Positions 53,326 through 63,322 of a stretch of DNA of 64,000 nt are shown in pieces (the stretch's first letter is position 1; every line of letters starts with the position of its first letter). The position numbers and the translations under genes were made by a program. This stretch comes from Pseudomonas putida (GTDB taxonomy: Bacteria > Pseudomonadota > Gammaproteobacteria > Pseudomonadales > Pseudomonadaceae). The stretch is taken from assembly GCF_022627325.1 (NCBI RefSeq), contig NZ_JAETZZ010000004.1, positions 310,001 to 374,000 on the forward strand, given 5' to 3'. A model generated the notes under the pieces. The model searched no databases, had not been told where the DNA came from, and worked only from the letters and a program-made list of their open reading frames with translations.

Positions 53326-54527
53326 CGCAACAGCTCCAGGCCTTGATCGAGGGCATCGAAGAAACGTTGCAGGTCATCGCTGTCGTTGTACATGCCCAGC
53401 GATACCCGAATCGCGCCTTCGAGCCCCAGCCCCTTGAGCAGTGGCATGGCGCAGTGATGGCCGGCACGTACGGCAATGCCTTGCTCTGTCAGCAGGTGGG
53501 CGATGTCGGCATTGTGCACGCCTTCGATGACAAAGCTGGCCAAGGCAGCCTGTGGCGCGCCCAGCACCCGCACCCCATCACGGTCGGCCAGCCCGCGCAG
53601 CAGGTGATGATGAAGGTGGGTCTCGTGGTTCTCGACGGCCTGGCCATCGAGGCTGGCCAGGTAATCGAGCGTCGCCCCCAGGCCGATCACCCCGGCGATC
53701 GGCGGGGTGCCAGCCTCGAAGCCCAGCGGTGCGGGGCGGAAGCTGGCACTCTGGTAGTCAGCCAGCTGTACCATTTCACCGCCGAACTGCCAGTGGCGCA
53801 GCAGTTCCAACGCCTGCGCACGGCCATAAAGTACGCCGACCCCTTCCGGGCCATACAGTTTGTGGCTGGAGAATACGTAGAAATCACAGCCCAGTTGCTG
53901 AACATCGTGGCGGCCATGCACCACACCCTGGGCGCCATCGACCACCGTCAGCGCCCCTTGGGCCCGTGCATGGGCGAGTAACGCTGGCAGCGGCTGCCAA
54001 GTGCCGAGCACGTTGGACAACTGGCTGACCGCAAGCACGCGGGTACGCGGGCCAATCAACTGCAGCGCCTGCTCAAGGTCGATGCGGCCATGCTCATCCA
54101 GTGGCAGCACCACCAGGCGCAGGTTGCGCCGCCGCGCCAGTTGCTGCCAGGGCAGCAGGTTGGCATGGTGCTCCAGCGCGCTCACCGCGATTTCGTCGCC
54201 TGCCTCGAAACGGTGTTCCAGGCCATAGGCCAACAGGTTCAGGGCCGACGTGGCGCCGTGGGTGAAGATGACCTGCCGCGATTGCGCAGCGTTGAGCCAG
54301 GCGGCGACCTTGTCGCGGCTGGTTTCGAACGCCTGGGTCGCCAGTGCGCCCGGCAGGTGCTGGGCACGGTGCACATTGGCTGCGCCGTGGCCGTAATAGT
54401 GGCTCAGGGCATCGAGCAGGGCCTGGGGCTTCTGGGTGGTGGCAGCGCTGTCCAGGTAGGTCTGGTGCTGGCGTTGCAGGGCGTCGATGGCGGGGAAATC
54501 GGCACGCCAGGGGGAGGGCTGGAACAT
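53322..54527 (-). CDS. csdA: Cysteine desulfurase CsdA
   Basis: A 401-aa PLP enzyme releasing sulfur from cysteine as persulfide. The PLP Lys is in VFSSHKLYGPEGVGVL and the active Cys in RAGHHCAMPLL. The N-terminus reads LDSAATTQKP. ATG 54527 (MFQPSPWRADFPAI) is preferred to ATG 54533. A strong terminator separates it from dapD upstream. Confidence 0.95.
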   Translation of the reverse strand: MFQPSPWRADFPAIDALQRQHQTYLDSAATTQKPQALLDALSHYYGHGAANVHRAQHLPGALATQAFETSRDKVAAWLNAAQSRQVIFTHGATSALNLLAYGLEHRFEAGDEIAVSALEHHANLLPWQQLARRRNLRLVVLPLDEHGRIDLEQALQLIGPRTRVLAVSQLSNVLGTWQPLPALLAHARAQGALTVVDGAQGVVHGRHDVQQLGCDFYVFSSHKLYGPEGVGVLYGRAQALELLRHWQFGGEMVQLADYQSASFRPAPLGFEAGTPPIAGVIGLGATLDYLASLDGQAVENHETHLHHHLLRGLADRDGVRVLGAPQAALASFVIEGVHNADIAHLLTEQGIAVRAGHHCAMPLLKGLGLEGAIRVSLGMYNDSDDLQRFFDALDQGLELLR

Positions 54528-54549
54528 GATCACGGGGCCTGGAATGAAA

Positions 54550-54581
54550 ATCGGGTCTGGCGTGAGTGCGCCAGACCCGAT
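54550..54581 (-). terminator. Rho-independent terminator of dapD
   Basis: A perfect 13-bp stem, ATCGGGTCTGGCG/CGCCAGACCCGAT, with a 6-nt loop, is followed on the minus strand by TTTTCATT. It lies 29 bp past the dapD stop. Confidence 0.85.
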
Positions 54582-54609
54582 CTTAACACTTCGAACCCTT
54601 GGGGAGTTC

Positions 54610-55644
54610 TCAGTTGTGGGCGTGCAGCGCCTCGTTCAGCTCGATCGCCGATTTGTGCGTCTTGCACTCGACGGCGCCGTTGAGCGAGTTGCGGCGGAAC
54701 AGCAGGTCGGTCTGGCCAGCCAGGTCGCGCGCCTTGACCACTTTGACCAGCTCATTGTTTTCGTCGAGCAGGTTTACCTTGGTGCCGGCTGTGATGTACA
54801 GGCCAGCTTCGACGGTGTTGCGGTCGCCCAGCGGGATGCCGATGCCGGCGTTGGCGCCGATCAGGCAACCTTCACCGACCTTGATGACGATATTGCCACC
54901 ACCGGACAGGGTGCCCATGGTCGAGCAGCCGCCGCCCAGGTCCGAACCCTTGCCGACGAATACACCGGCCGATACACGGCCTTCGATCATGCCCGGGCCT
55001 TCGGTGCCGGCATTAAAGTTGACGAAGCCTTCGTGCATGATGGTGGTGCCTTCGCCGATGTAGGCGCCCAGGCGCACACGGGCGGTGTCGGCGATACGCA
55101 CGCCGGCCGGGACCACGTAGTCGGTCATCTTCGGGAACTTGTCCACCGAGAACACTTCCAGCAGCTCGCCTTTGAGGCGCGCCTCCAGTTGCAGTTCGGC
55201 CAGCTCTGCCAGGTCGACGGCGCCCTGGTTGGTCCAGGCGACGTTCGGCAGCAGCGGGAAGATGCCTGCCAGGCTCACGCCGTGCGGCTTGACCAGGCGG
55301 TGCGACAGCAGGTGCAGCTTCAGGTAGGCCTCTGGGGTCGATGCCAGGGCAGCGTCTTCGGCCAGCAGGGTGGCGACCAGCGGCTTGTGGCTTTCGGCCA
55401 GGCGGGTCAGCAGGGCTGCCTGAGCGGCATCGATGCCTTTGACGGCTTCGGCCAGTTGCGCGGCCTGGGCATTGCTGAAGGTGATGGCGTGGTTGCCACC
55501 TTCATAGCCGAGGATCGGCGCAACAGCGGCGACCAGCTCGGCGCTCGGCTTGAGCAGCGGCTGTGCGTAGAAGACTTCCAGCCAGGTGCCCTGGCGGTTC
55601 TGGGAGCCGACACCGAAGGCCAGGCTGAACAGGGTAGTGGACAT
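54610..55644 (-). CDS. dapD: Tetrahydrodipicolinate N-succinyltransferase
   Basis: A 344-aa left-handed beta-helix acyltransferase. It succinylates tetrahydrodipicolinate from succinyl-CoA in the DAP/lysine pathway. Hexapeptide repeats are evident (VRLGAYIGEGTTIMHEGFVN, VGKGSDLGGGCS, IGANAGIGIPLGD). The length fits the long Pseudomonas form. It starts 42 bp after the ArsC/Spx-like gene, probably the same operon. Confidence 0.96.
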   Translation of the reverse strand: MSTTLFSLAFGVGSQNRQGTWLEVFYAQPLLKPSAELVAAVAPILGYEGGNHAITFSNAQAAQLAEAVKGIDAAQAALLTRLAESHKPLVATLLAEDAALASTPEAYLKLHLLSHRLVKPHGVSLAGIFPLLPNVAWTNQGAVDLAELAELQLEARLKGELLEVFSVDKFPKMTDYVVPAGVRIADTARVRLGAYIGEGTTIMHEGFVNFNAGTEGPGMIEGRVSAGVFVGKGSDLGGGCSTMGTLSGGGNIVIKVGEGCLIGANAGIGIPLGDRNTVEAGLYITAGTKVNLLDENNELVKVVKARDLAGQTDLLFRRNSLNGAVECKTHKSAIELNEALHAHN

Positions 55645-55686
55645 ATGATTACCTCGTGCGAAATAGGGGGCGATGCGTAGATGGAC

Positions 55687-56034
55687 TCAGGCCAGCGCAG
55701 CGGCGTACAGGTCAGGTTTGAAACCGACCAGGGTGCGCGCGCCAAGGTCGAGCACCGGCCGCTTGATCATCGACGGCTGGGCCAGCATCAGCTCGACGGC
55801 CTTGGCCTGGTCGAGGTCGGCCTTGCTGGTATCGTCGAGCTTGCGGAACGTGGTGCCGGCACGGTTGAGGATCACTTCCCAGCCGTGCTCGTCGCACCAG
55901 CGGTTCAGGCTGTCACGGTCGATGCCTTGAGTCTTGTAGTCATGGAATTCGTAGGCGATGGCTTGATCTTCGAGCCAGGTGCGCGCTTTTTTCATGGTAT
56001 CGCAGGCTTTGATGCCGTAGAGCGTGTAGGTCAT
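55687..56034 (-). CDS. ArsC/Spx-family reductase-like protein (YffB type)
   Basis: A 115-aa thioredoxin-fold protein. YGIKACDTMKKARTWLE shows a single Cys plus the KKA helix of the YffB/ArsC family; IKRPVLDLGA provides the conserved RPV. Homologues beside dap genes are common; glutathione-dependent thiol chemistry is suspected for YffB. ATG 56034 was chosen as it begins MTYTLYGIKAC directly. Confidence 0.9.
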   Translation of the reverse strand: MTYTLYGIKACDTMKKARTWLEDQAIAYEFHDYKTQGIDRDSLNRWCDEHGWEVILNRAGTTFRKLDDTSKADLDQAKAVELMLAQPSMIKRPVLDLGARTLVGFKPDLYAAALA

Positions 56035-56469
56035 TGTGTGCATTGGGGTCACAGGCTGCCCCAATCTCTCCATTTCCGAATGTCAGTCACGCGATTATGC
56101 GGGAACGATCCTCGGTGCGCCACGCCCGAGGCGCCCTGACGGCGGGTCAGGATGTGTCTTGAGCGACCAAACGGTGAACCGGCTGGATGATTTCATTGCC
56201 CTATTGCTGCCTGGCTGTGCGCAGTGGGTAGGTGCTCTGCAAGTTCAGCCAGCACTCGGGGGTAGGCGTATGCAAGTGCAGGATTTCATTGCAACTGTGG
56301 ATGCAAGCGTCAGCACCACCTCGTTAGGCGGGTATCATCATGTTACATATTCATGCACCGCCTGCGACTTTCGTGCAGCGGCCCAGGGTTGCCACACAGC
56401 GCTAACATGTTGTTTCCATGGCGGTCTTTCGCCTGGATTGATTTCGGTTCACAAAGGAAGCTTTAACGG
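56035..56469. other. Divergent intergenic region
   Basis: 435 bp between the ArsC/Spx-like gene and the antiporter gene. GTGCAGGATTTCATTGCAACTG and GGTATCATCATG could include promoter elements. There is no open frame with family similarity and no recognised RNA. Confidence 0.4.
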
Positions 56470-58116
56470 ATGCAGTCCGCCTATACCGTCCTCATCCTGC
56501 TGACGCTGGTAAGCGTGTCGAAACTGGTCGGGCGGGTGATCCCGTTGCCGCTGCCGCTGGTGCAGATCGCTGCCGGTGCGCTGTTGGCCTGGCCGAGCCT
56601 GGGGCTGCATGTGGCCCTGGACCCTGAACTGTTCCTTTTCCTGTTCCTGCCGCCGTTGCTGTTTGCCGACGGCTGGCGCATCCCCAAACGCGAACTGTGG
56701 CGCATCCGCGGGCCGGTGGTGGCGCTGGCTGTAGGGCTGGTGCTGTTCACTGTGGTCGGTGCCGGCTACTTCATCCATTGGCTGCTGCCCAGCATCCCGC
56801 TGGCGGTCGCCTTTGCCCTGGCGGCCGTATTGTCGCCGACCGACGCCGTGGCCGTCTCGGCCATCACCCAGGACCGCCTCCCCACTCCCCTGATGCACAT
56901 GCTTCAGGGGGAGGCGCTGATGAATGACGCCTCTGGCCTGGTGACCTTCAAGTTCGCGCTGGCAGCGGCGATCACCGGCGTATTTTCACTGGCCGATGCC
57001 AGTTTCAGTTTTGTCTTGGTCGCCATCGGCGGGCTGGCGGTGGGTGTGGCCCTGAGCTGGCTGATTGGCAGGCTGCGCGCCTGGATGATCGCCCGTGGCT
57101 GGGATGACCCGGCCACTCACGTGGTATTCATGCTGCTGCTGCCGTTTGCCGCCTATGTATTGGCCGAGCGCCTTGGGGTATCGGGCATCCTCTCGGCGGT
57201 CGCCGCCGGCATGATGCAGAGCTGGCTCGATCTGCTGCCGCGCCAGACCAGCACCCGCCTGCTCAACCGTAGTGTCTGGTCGCTGCTGGAATTCGCCTTC
57301 AATGGCCTGATCTTCCTCCTCTTGGGCCTGCAATTGCCGGACATCATCAAGGCAGTGGTCAGCCATGAGCCTACCCTCTGGCCGACACTGGCCTGGCGTT
57401 GCCTGGATGTGCTGGCGATCTTCGCGGCGCTGATCCTGCTGCGTTTCATCTGGGTGCAAAGCATCTGGCGGGCGGTTGGGGTCGTGCGTCGCTGGCGGGG
57501 CAAACCGGCACTGGTACTGATGCCCACCGCGCACTCATGCTGGCTGCTGACCCTAGGTGGGGTGCGCGGGGCCGTGACGCTGGCGGGTGTGATGTCGATA
57601 CCGCTGCTGATCGGGCCTGGCCAGGATTTCCCAGAGCGCGACCTGCTGATTTTCATCGCGGCTGGCGTCATCTTGCTTTCGCTGGTCAGCGCCTGCGTGG
57701 CGCTGCCGTTTCTCTTGAAAGGCGTCACCCGCAGCCCGGACGAGCGGCTGCATCAGGAGGTGCAGGAAGCCTGGCGGCGCACGGCCGAGGCTGCCATTCA
57801 TGCCCTGGAGGCCGAGGAAGTGATAGATGCCAGCGCGCCTCAGGATGCGGCGCAGGCGACCCTGGCCACGGAGCTCAAGGCACGGTTGATGGCCGAGTAC
57901 CGCGATGAACTGGACAGTTACAACGACACGGCCGAGGCGAGGGCCTTGGCAGAGCAGATGGACTTGCTGGAGCGCCGCCTGCGCCTGCGGGCGCTCAGGG
58001 CGCAGCGCCTGGAGTTGTATAACCTGCATCGCCAGCACCTGGTAGGCGACGAGGTGGTACGGCAGGTGTTGGGTGAGCTGGACTTGAGCGAGGCGAACCT
58101 GGGGGCAGTCAAATAG
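56470..58116 (+). CDS. CPA1 Na+/H+ antiporter
   Basis: A 548-aa membrane protein with about 12 helices and a 110-residue cytosolic C-terminal helical tail (from about 420). The ion site is visible as VLSPTDAVAVSAI and GEALMNDASGLV (ND pair), with an Arg in GGVRGAVTLAGV. It probably exports Na+ (or K+) for H+. It interrupts the leftward dap cluster and is separated from dapC by a strong hairpin. Confidence 0.94.
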   Translation: MQSAYTVLILLTLVSVSKLVGRVIPLPLPLVQIAAGALLAWPSLGLHVALDPELFLFLFLPPLLFADGWRIPKRELWRIRGPVVALAVGLVLFTVVGAGYFIHWLLPSIPLAVAFALAAVLSPTDAVAVSAITQDRLPTPLMHMLQGEALMNDASGLVTFKFALAAAITGVFSLADASFSFVLVAIGGLAVGVALSWLIGRLRAWMIARGWDDPATHVVFMLLLPFAAYVLAERLGVSGILSAVAAGMMQSWLDLLPRQTSTRLLNRSVWSLLEFAFNGLIFLLLGLQLPDIIKAVVSHEPTLWPTLAWRCLDVLAIFAALILLRFIWVQSIWRAVGVVRRWRGKPALVLMPTAHSCWLLTLGGVRGAVTLAGVMSIPLLIGPGQDFPERDLLIFIAAGVILLSLVSACVALPFLLKGVTRSPDERLHQEVQEAWRRTAEAAIHALEAEEVIDASAPQDAAQATLATELKARLMAEYRDELDSYNDTAEARALAEQMDLLERRLRLRALRAQRLELYNLHRQHLVGDEVVRQVLGELDLSEANLGAVK

Positions 58117-58166
58117 ACCGCTGTAGCTCAAGCGCCGGTAAGCCGGCGTTCGAGCTACAGTGCGGT
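58116..58166. terminator. Bidirectional terminator hairpin
   Basis: CTGTAGCTC...GAGCTACAG encloses CGCCGG-TAAG-CCGGCG, giving a long nearly perfect stem (58121-58160). It lies between the convergent antiporter and dapC genes. Confidence 0.7.
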
Positions 58167-58176
58167 ACTCATTCGA

Positions 58177-59373
58177 TCAACGGTTTTGCACGAACGCACG
58201 AATCCGCTCAGCCGCTTCGATGCACTCGGCCAACGGTGCGACCAGTGCCATGCGTACCCGCCCGGCCCCGGGATTGACGCCGTCCACTTCGCGCGACAGG
58301 TACGAACCAGGCACCACCGTCACATGCTGGGCTTCGAACAGGTCGCGGGTGAAGTCAGCATCGCACCCCGGCACCTTGGCCCACAGGTAGAAGCTGCCAT
58401 CGGGCCGCTGTACGTCCAGCACGGGCTGCAGGATATCCAGCACGGCATCGTATTTGGCGCGGTACTGGTCGCGATTCTCGCGCACATGCGCTTCATCCTG
58501 CCAGGCGGCGATGCTGGCCAGTTGGGTCTGCACGGGCATGGCGCAGCCATGGTAGGTGCGGTAGAGCAGGAACGGCTTGATGATTTCCGCATCGCCGGCA
58601 ACGAAGCCCGAACGCAGGCCCGGCAGGTTGGAGCGTTTGGACAGGCTGTGGAATACCACGCAACGCTTGAAATCACTGCGGCCCAGTTCGGCGCAGGCAC
58701 TGAGAAGGCCCGGTGGTGGGGCGTCTTCGTCAAAGTAGAGCTCGCTGTAGCACTCGTCGGCGGCGATGACGAAATCATGCTCGTCGGCCAGTGCAATCAG
58801 CTTCTTCAGGGTGTCCATCGGTACCAGTGCGCCGGTGGGGTTTCCCGGTGAGCACAGGAACAGGATCTGGCAGCGCTTCCAGACCTCGGCGGGCACGGCA
58901 TCGAAGTCCGGGTTGAAACCGTTGTTTTCCAGGCACGGCAGGTAATGCGGCGTGGCGCCGGCGAGCAGGGCCGCGCCTTCGTAGATCTGGTAGAACGGGT
59001 TGGGGCTGACCACCAGGCCATCATCGGCGCGGTTGACCACCGCCTGGGTGAAGGCGAACAGCGCTTCACGGGTGCCGTTGACCGGCAGCACATGGCGGTC
59101 TGCGTCCAGCCAGCCGGCCGGTACGCCGAAGCGGCGCTCGCACCACTGGGCAATGGCCTGGCGCAGCGCTGGCAGGCCGATGGTGCTGGGGTAGACCGCC
59201 AGCTTGTCGAGGTTGTCGGCCATGGCCTGGGCTACGAATGCCGGCGATTCGTGCTTCGGCTCACCGATCGACAGGGCGATGGCGCGCTTGTCCACCGCAG
59301 GCTTCACGCTGCCCAGCAGGGCGCGGAGTTTCTCGAACGGGTAGGGCTGAAGCTGGGTCAAGGCATGGTTCAT
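58177..59373 (-). CDS. dapC: Succinyldiaminopimelate transaminase
   Basis: A 398-aa class I PLP aminotransferase. It makes N-succinyl-LL-DAP from the keto form using glutamate. The PLP Lys lies in SLSKRSNLPGLRSGFVAGD; the N-terminus reads LNPYPFEKLRALL-like (LQPYPFEKLRALLG). It starts 30 bp after the glnD stop, so map-glnD-dapC form one leftward operon. Confidence 0.95.
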   Translation of the reverse strand: MNHALTQLQPYPFEKLRALLGSVKPAVDKRAIALSIGEPKHESPAFVAQAMADNLDKLAVYPSTIGLPALRQAIAQWCERRFGVPAGWLDADRHVLPVNGTREALFAFTQAVVNRADDGLVVSPNPFYQIYEGAALLAGATPHYLPCLENNGFNPDFDAVPAEVWKRCQILFLCSPGNPTGALVPMDTLKKLIALADEHDFVIAADECYSELYFDEDAPPPGLLSACAELGRSDFKRCVVFHSLSKRSNLPGLRSGFVAGDAEIIKPFLLYRTYHGCAMPVQTQLASIAAWQDEAHVRENRDQYRAKYDAVLDILQPVLDVQRPDGSFYLWAKVPGCDADFTRDLFEAQHVTVVPGSYLSREVDGVNPGAGRVRMALVAPLAECIEAAERIRAFVQNR

Positions 59374-59403
59374 CGGCGCAAGGTCTCGTCAATCGTCTAA
59401 TCG

Positions 59404-62106
59404 TTAAAAGGTCACGCGGGCCGGGCTGGCATCGCTGGCCTGGCCGGCCTGCAGCTGTTGCACGATCGCTTCCTGCAGGCGGCTGCACAACTGCGGGTCG
59501 GACAGCGGTTGGTTGTCGGCGTCGGTAATGAAGAATACGTCTTCCACGCGTTCGCCGAGGGTGGCGATCTTGGCGTTCTGCAGTGACAGGTCGAACTCCA
59601 GGAAGATCCGCCCGATCCGCGCCAGCAGCCCGGGGCGGTCCGGCGCGGTGATCTCGAGGATGGTCACCGCCCGCTGGGCATCGTTGAGGATGGTCACCTG
59701 CGGTGGGAAGTTGAAATGCTTGAGCTGGCGGGGTACCCGACGCTGGATGATGGTCGGGTAGTCCTCGGGGTTGCGCAGCGCCTCGGTCAGGCCGTCGCGG
59801 ATCTGCTTGACCCGTTGCGGGTTGTCACCGATGGAGCCGCCGTCATTGTCGAGCACGATGTAGGTGTCGAGCGTGAACTGGCTGCTCGAGGTGATGATGC
59901 GCGCGTCATGGATGTTCAGGTTGAGCTGCGACATGGCCGCTACGGTCACGGCAAAAAAGTCGTGCTGGTCGGGGGCATAGATGAAAATCTGCGTACCGCC
60001 CTCGAACTCACGCTGGGTGGTTTCCTTGATCAGTACCAGCGGCCCGCCGTCGGCAGGCTGCTGCAGGATCGCATCACTGTGCCAGGCCACATCAGCGGCG
60101 TTGTGCTTGAGGAAATAATCGTCGCCCAGTTGCGACCAGAGTTGCTCGACGTCGTCCGGGTCGGTGCCCTCTCTGACGAGGATGTCCAGCGCAGCGCTCT
60201 GTGTCTGGCGGATCTGCTCCTCGCGGTCCAGCGGGTTTTCCAGGCCGCGACGCAGGGCCCGTTTGGTCTCGCTGTACAGCTGGCGCAGCAGGCTGGCGCG
60301 CCAGGAGTTCCACAGGCTGGGGTTGGTGGCATTGATGTCGGCCACGGTCAGCACATACAGGTAGTCCAGGCGCGTCTCGTCGCCGACATGCAGGGCGAAG
60401 TCGTTGATCACCTGCGGGTCGGACAGGTCCTTGCGTTGCGCGGTGGTGGACATCACCAGGTGGTTCTGCACCAGCCAGACGATCAGCCGGCTGTCCCAGG
60501 CGGGCAACTGATGGCGCTCGCAAAACTTCTTCGCATCCACCGCGCCCAGCTCGGAGTGGTCGCCCTGGCGCCCTTTGCCGATGTCGTGGTACAGCCCGGC
60601 CAGGTAGATGAGCTCAGGTTTGGGCAGGCGGCCCATGAGCTTGCTGGCCAGCGGGAATTTTTCGGACACCGGCGTGTACTGCAGCTTGCGCAGGTGCTTG
60701 ATGAGGTTGAGGGTGTGCGCGTCGACCGTATAGATGTGGAACAGGTCGTGCTGCATCTGCCCGACGATCAGGCCGAACTCTGGCAGGTAGCGGCCGAGGA
60801 TGCCGTAGCGGTTCATCCGCCGCAGGTTGCGATGGATGCCGATTTCGCACTTGAACAGCTCGATGAACAGGCTGGTGTTGCGGATATCGTTGCGGAAGGT
60901 GTCGTCGATCAGGTGGCGGTGCTCACGCAGCAGGCGCACGGTGTCAGCGCGCACACCCTTGATTTCCGGGTGCTGCGCCATCAGCACGAAGATTTCCATC
61001 ATGGCGAACGGCGTGCGCTTGAACACGTTGGCGCTGACCGCTTCGATATAGCCGTCGTGCAGGCGGAAGCGTGTGTTGAGCGGCTGGGTGGTGCCACTGT
61101 CATCGTCGGCGAGGATGACTTCCTCGAAGTGCTGGATGATCAGGTCGCACAACTGGCTGATGCTCATCACCACCCGGTAGTACTGCTGCATGAACTGTTC
61201 GATGGCGCGCTTGGGGTTTTCGTCGCTGTAACCCAGCAGTGCGGCGATGCTGCGCTGGTGGTCGAACAGCAGGCGGTCTTCGGCGCGGCCGGCGAGCATG
61301 TGCAGGGCGTAGCGCACCTTCCACAAAAAGTCCTGGGAGGAAGCCAGCAGTTCGTTTTCGCTTTCCAGCAGGAAGCCTTCGCCTGCGAGGGCGTGCAGGT
61401 TCAGGGTGCCGTACTGGCGACGGGCTACCCAAAGGACTGTCTGGATGTCGCGAAGGCCACCGGGCGAGCCTTTTACATTGGGCTCGAGGTTGTACTCGGT
61501 GTCGTTGTACTTGTGGTGGCGGGCCTTGAGCTCTGCGCGCTTGGCCAGGAAGAACTCCTTGCTCGGCCACATGTGCGCGGTGCTGGTGACCTCGAGCATG
61601 CGCTGACGCAGGGCTTCGGGGCCGGCGATGGTACGGCTTTCCATCATGTTGGTGATGACCGTCAGGTCGGCACGGGCCTGTTCGGCACACTCGTCGATGG
61701 TGCGCACGCTTTGGCCCACTTCCAGGCCGATGTCCCACAGCAGCGTAAGGAAGCGTTCGATGGCATCGCGGTACTGCTCGTGTTCGACGTCGCGCAGCAG
61801 GATCAGCAGGTCGATGTCCGAGTGCGGGTGCAGTTCACCGCGCCCGTAGCCCCCGACCGCCACCAGCGCGATGCCGTCAGCGTCGCCCCAGTCGAACTGC
61901 TTCCAGGCTTGTTGCAGGATGTTGTCGACGAGCCAGGCACGGTCCTCGATCAGCTGACGGATTTCACGGCCGTCACGGAAACGCTTGTCGAGCACCTCGC
62001 CGGCCTGGCGGATGGCCTTCTTGAAAGCGGCGATGGGGCTCGCCTTGAGGGCCAGTTCCGCCTGGAACTGGCCGCGGTCGAACAGCTCGGGATCCACCTG
62101 GGGCAT
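59404..62106 (-). CDS. glnD: PII uridylyltransferase/uridylyl-removing enzyme
   Basis: A 900-aa bifunctional nitrogen sensor. The nucleotidyltransferase domain ([18 protein letters not shown], about residues 85-105) modifies PII when glutamine is low. The HD domain ([14 protein letters not shown]) reverses it. Two C-terminal ACT domains (from about 700) bind glutamine. All motifs are intact. It lies 36 bp downstream of map. Confidence 0.97.
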   Translation of the reverse strand: MPQVDPELFDRGQFQAELALKASPIAAFKKAIRQAGEVLDKRFRDGREIRQLIEDRAWLVDNILQQAWKQFDWGDADGIALVAVGGYGRGELHPHSDIDLLILLRDVEHEQYRDAIERFLTLLWDIGLEVGQSVRTIDECAEQARADLTVITNMMESRTIAGPEALRQRMLEVTSTAHMWPSKEFFLAKRAELKARHHKYNDTEYNLEPNVKGSPGGLRDIQTVLWVARRQYGTLNLHALAGEGFLLESENELLASSQDFLWKVRYALHMLAGRAEDRLLFDHQRSIAALLGYSDENPKRAIEQFMQQYYRVVMSISQLCDLIIQHFEEVILADDDSGTTQPLNTRFRLHDGYIEAVSANVFKRTPFAMMEIFVLMAQHPEIKGVRADTVRLLREHRHLIDDTFRNDIRNTSLFIELFKCEIGIHRNLRRMNRYGILGRYLPEFGLIVGQMQHDLFHIYTVDAHTLNLIKHLRKLQYTPVSEKFPLASKLMGRLPKPELIYLAGLYHDIGKGRQGDHSELGAVDAKKFCERHQLPAWDSRLIVWLVQNHLVMSTTAQRKDLSDPQVINDFALHVGDETRLDYLYVLTVADINATNPSLWNSWRASLLRQLYSETKRALRRGLENPLDREEQIRQTQSAALDILVREGTDPDDVEQLWSQLGDDYFLKHNAADVAWHSDAILQQPADGGPLVLIKETTQREFEGGTQIFIYAPDQHDFFAVTVAAMSQLNLNIHDARIITSSSQFTLDTYIVLDNDGGSIGDNPQRVKQIRDGLTEALRNPEDYPTIIQRRVPRQLKHFNFPPQVTILNDAQRAVTILEITAPDRPGLLARIGRIFLEFDLSLQNAKIATLGERVEDVFFITDADNQPLSDPQLCSRLQEAIVQQLQAGQASDASPARVTF

Positions 62107-62142
62107 GCATCGCGTTCCTGTCGTAGGGGCTTTGGCGTGAAT

Positions 62143-62925
62143 TCAGGCCGAAGTGCGCGGGATGGTGTCGTCCTTGCGCAGGGTGAAGATCTCGTAGCCG
62201 GTGGCAGTCACCACCAGGGTGTGTTCCCACTGCGCCGAGAGCTTGCGGTCCTTGGTGATGGCAGTCCAGCCGTCGCCCAGTACCTTGGTGTCGGCCTTGC
62301 CCTGGTTGATCATCGGTTCGATGGTGAAGGTCATGCCCTCTTTGAGCTCCATGCCGGTGCCGGCACGGCCGTAGTGGAGGATCTGCGGCTCTTCGTGGAA
62401 CACCTTGCCGATGCCGTGGCCGCAGAATTCACGCACCACCGAAAAACCGTTCTTTTCGGCGTGCTTCTGGATCACTTCACCGATATCGCCCAGGCGGCAG
62501 CCTGGCTTGACCAGTTCGATGGCCTTGTACATGCATTCCTGGGTGACCTTGGACAGGCGTTCGGCCCAGACCGGCACGGTGCCGACGTGGAACATGCGGC
62601 TGGTGTCGCCGTGGTAGCCATCCTTGATCACGGTGACATCGATGTTCAGCGTGTCGCCGTCCTTGAGTGGCTTGTCGTTGGGGATGCCGTGGCAGACCAC
62701 GTGGTTGATCGAGGTGCAGATCGACTTCGGGTAGCCCTTGTAGTTGAGCGGTGCCGGAATGGCCTGCTGGACGTTGACGATATAGTCGTGGCACAGGCGG
62801 TCGAGCTCTTCGGTGGTAACACCGGGCTTGACGTGTTTTTCGATCATTTCCAGCACTTCGGCGGCCAGGCGGCCGGCGATGCGCATCTTCTCGATGTCTT
62901 CTGCGGTCTTGATGGTAACGGTCAT
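62143..62925 (-). CDS. map: Methionine aminopeptidase, type I
   Basis: A 260-aa pita-bread metalloprotease removing N-terminal Met. Metal ligands are recognisable in NIDVTVIKDGYHGDTSRMF, CGHGIGKVFHEEPQ and FTIEPMINQG. The ATG at 62925 gives MTVTIKTAEDIEKMR; upstream codons overlap the repeat-containing leader and are not coding. Divergent from rpsB, a conserved arrangement. Confidence 0.97.
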   Translation of the reverse strand: MTVTIKTAEDIEKMRIAGRLAAEVLEMIEKHVKPGVTTEELDRLCHDYIVNVQQAIPAPLNYKGYPKSICTSINHVVCHGIPNDKPLKDGDTLNIDVTVIKDGYHGDTSRMFHVGTVPVWAERLSKVTQECMYKAIELVKPGCRLGDIGEVIQKHAEKNGFSVVREFCGHGIGKVFHEEPQILHYGRAGTGMELKEGMTFTIEPMINQGKADTKVLGDGWTAITKDRKLSAQWEHTLVVTATGYEIFTLRKDDTIPRTSA

Positions 62926-62971
62926 TACAGGCTCTCTACGGCGCCGCAGGTGGCGCGAACAAACGGAAAAG

Positions 62972-62992
62972 GCCCTCATTCTATCAGAGGGC
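62972..62992 (-). promoter_or_regulatory. Terminator-like hairpin in the map leader
   Basis: On the minus strand GCCCTC-TGATAGAAT-GAGGGC is followed by CTTTTCC, an intrinsic-terminator-like form about 45 bp before the map ATG. It could be an attenuator; the loop also contains TAGAAT, a possible -10 hexamer, so the site is ambiguous. Confidence 0.35.
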
Positions 62993-63007
62993 GGCTGTGA
63001 ACCCAGC

Positions 63008-63132
63008 ATCAAGCTTCGAGCTTCAAGCTGCAAGCCTCAAGCTGCAAGCTGCAAGCTGAGCGGCGTGGCTTGGGGGGGGGGCTGCGGTCGGCTTTCTCTT
63101 GCAGCTTGAAGCTTGCGGCTTGAAGCTTAAAG
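63008..63132. repeat. CAAGCTTCAAGCTGCAAG repeat cluster, inverted halves
   Basis: The left half (63008-63058) has five or six CAAGCT[T/G]C units. The right half (63101-63135) has the same units inverted (CTTGCAGCTTGAAGCTTG). A G10 run lies between them (63072-63081). The halves can pair into a long imperfect stem. The same unit occurs at 46812. Confidence 0.65.
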
Positions 63133-63162
63133 CTGCGGGTTCCGTTCGTTGGCGGTCTGTGG

Positions 63163-63322
63163 TATAACATGCGCCGCTTTCGGGGACGACCCCGTCAGCT
63201 CAAACCCACACACGTGTCGACACGATGACCTGGGTGCCCCGCATTCTCGAACTTCTCGTTCAGCTGCGTGGGTTGGTCATTGGGATACGTGGAGGCCCAA
63301 CCCGACTTATCAAGGAACTATC
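63163..63322 (+). promoter_or_regulatory. Promoter and 5' leader of rpsB (t44-type region)
   Basis: TATAAC (63163-63168) is a good -10 hexamer, leaving a leader of about 150 nt. In gammaproteobacteria the rpsB leader, catalogued as t44 RNA, mediates feedback by ribosomal protein S2. The location and GC-rich pairing potential (GGGACGACCCC; CAACCCAC-like arms near 63270-63300) fit, but I did not verify the t44 fold. Confidence 0.45.

Noticed and set aside
59716..63000. A 1094-codon open frame on the plus strand opposite glnD and map
   Set aside because: It is an antisense shadow caused by GC-rich codon bias. The minus strand holds well-defined glnD and map, and the antisense peptide has no recognisable domain.
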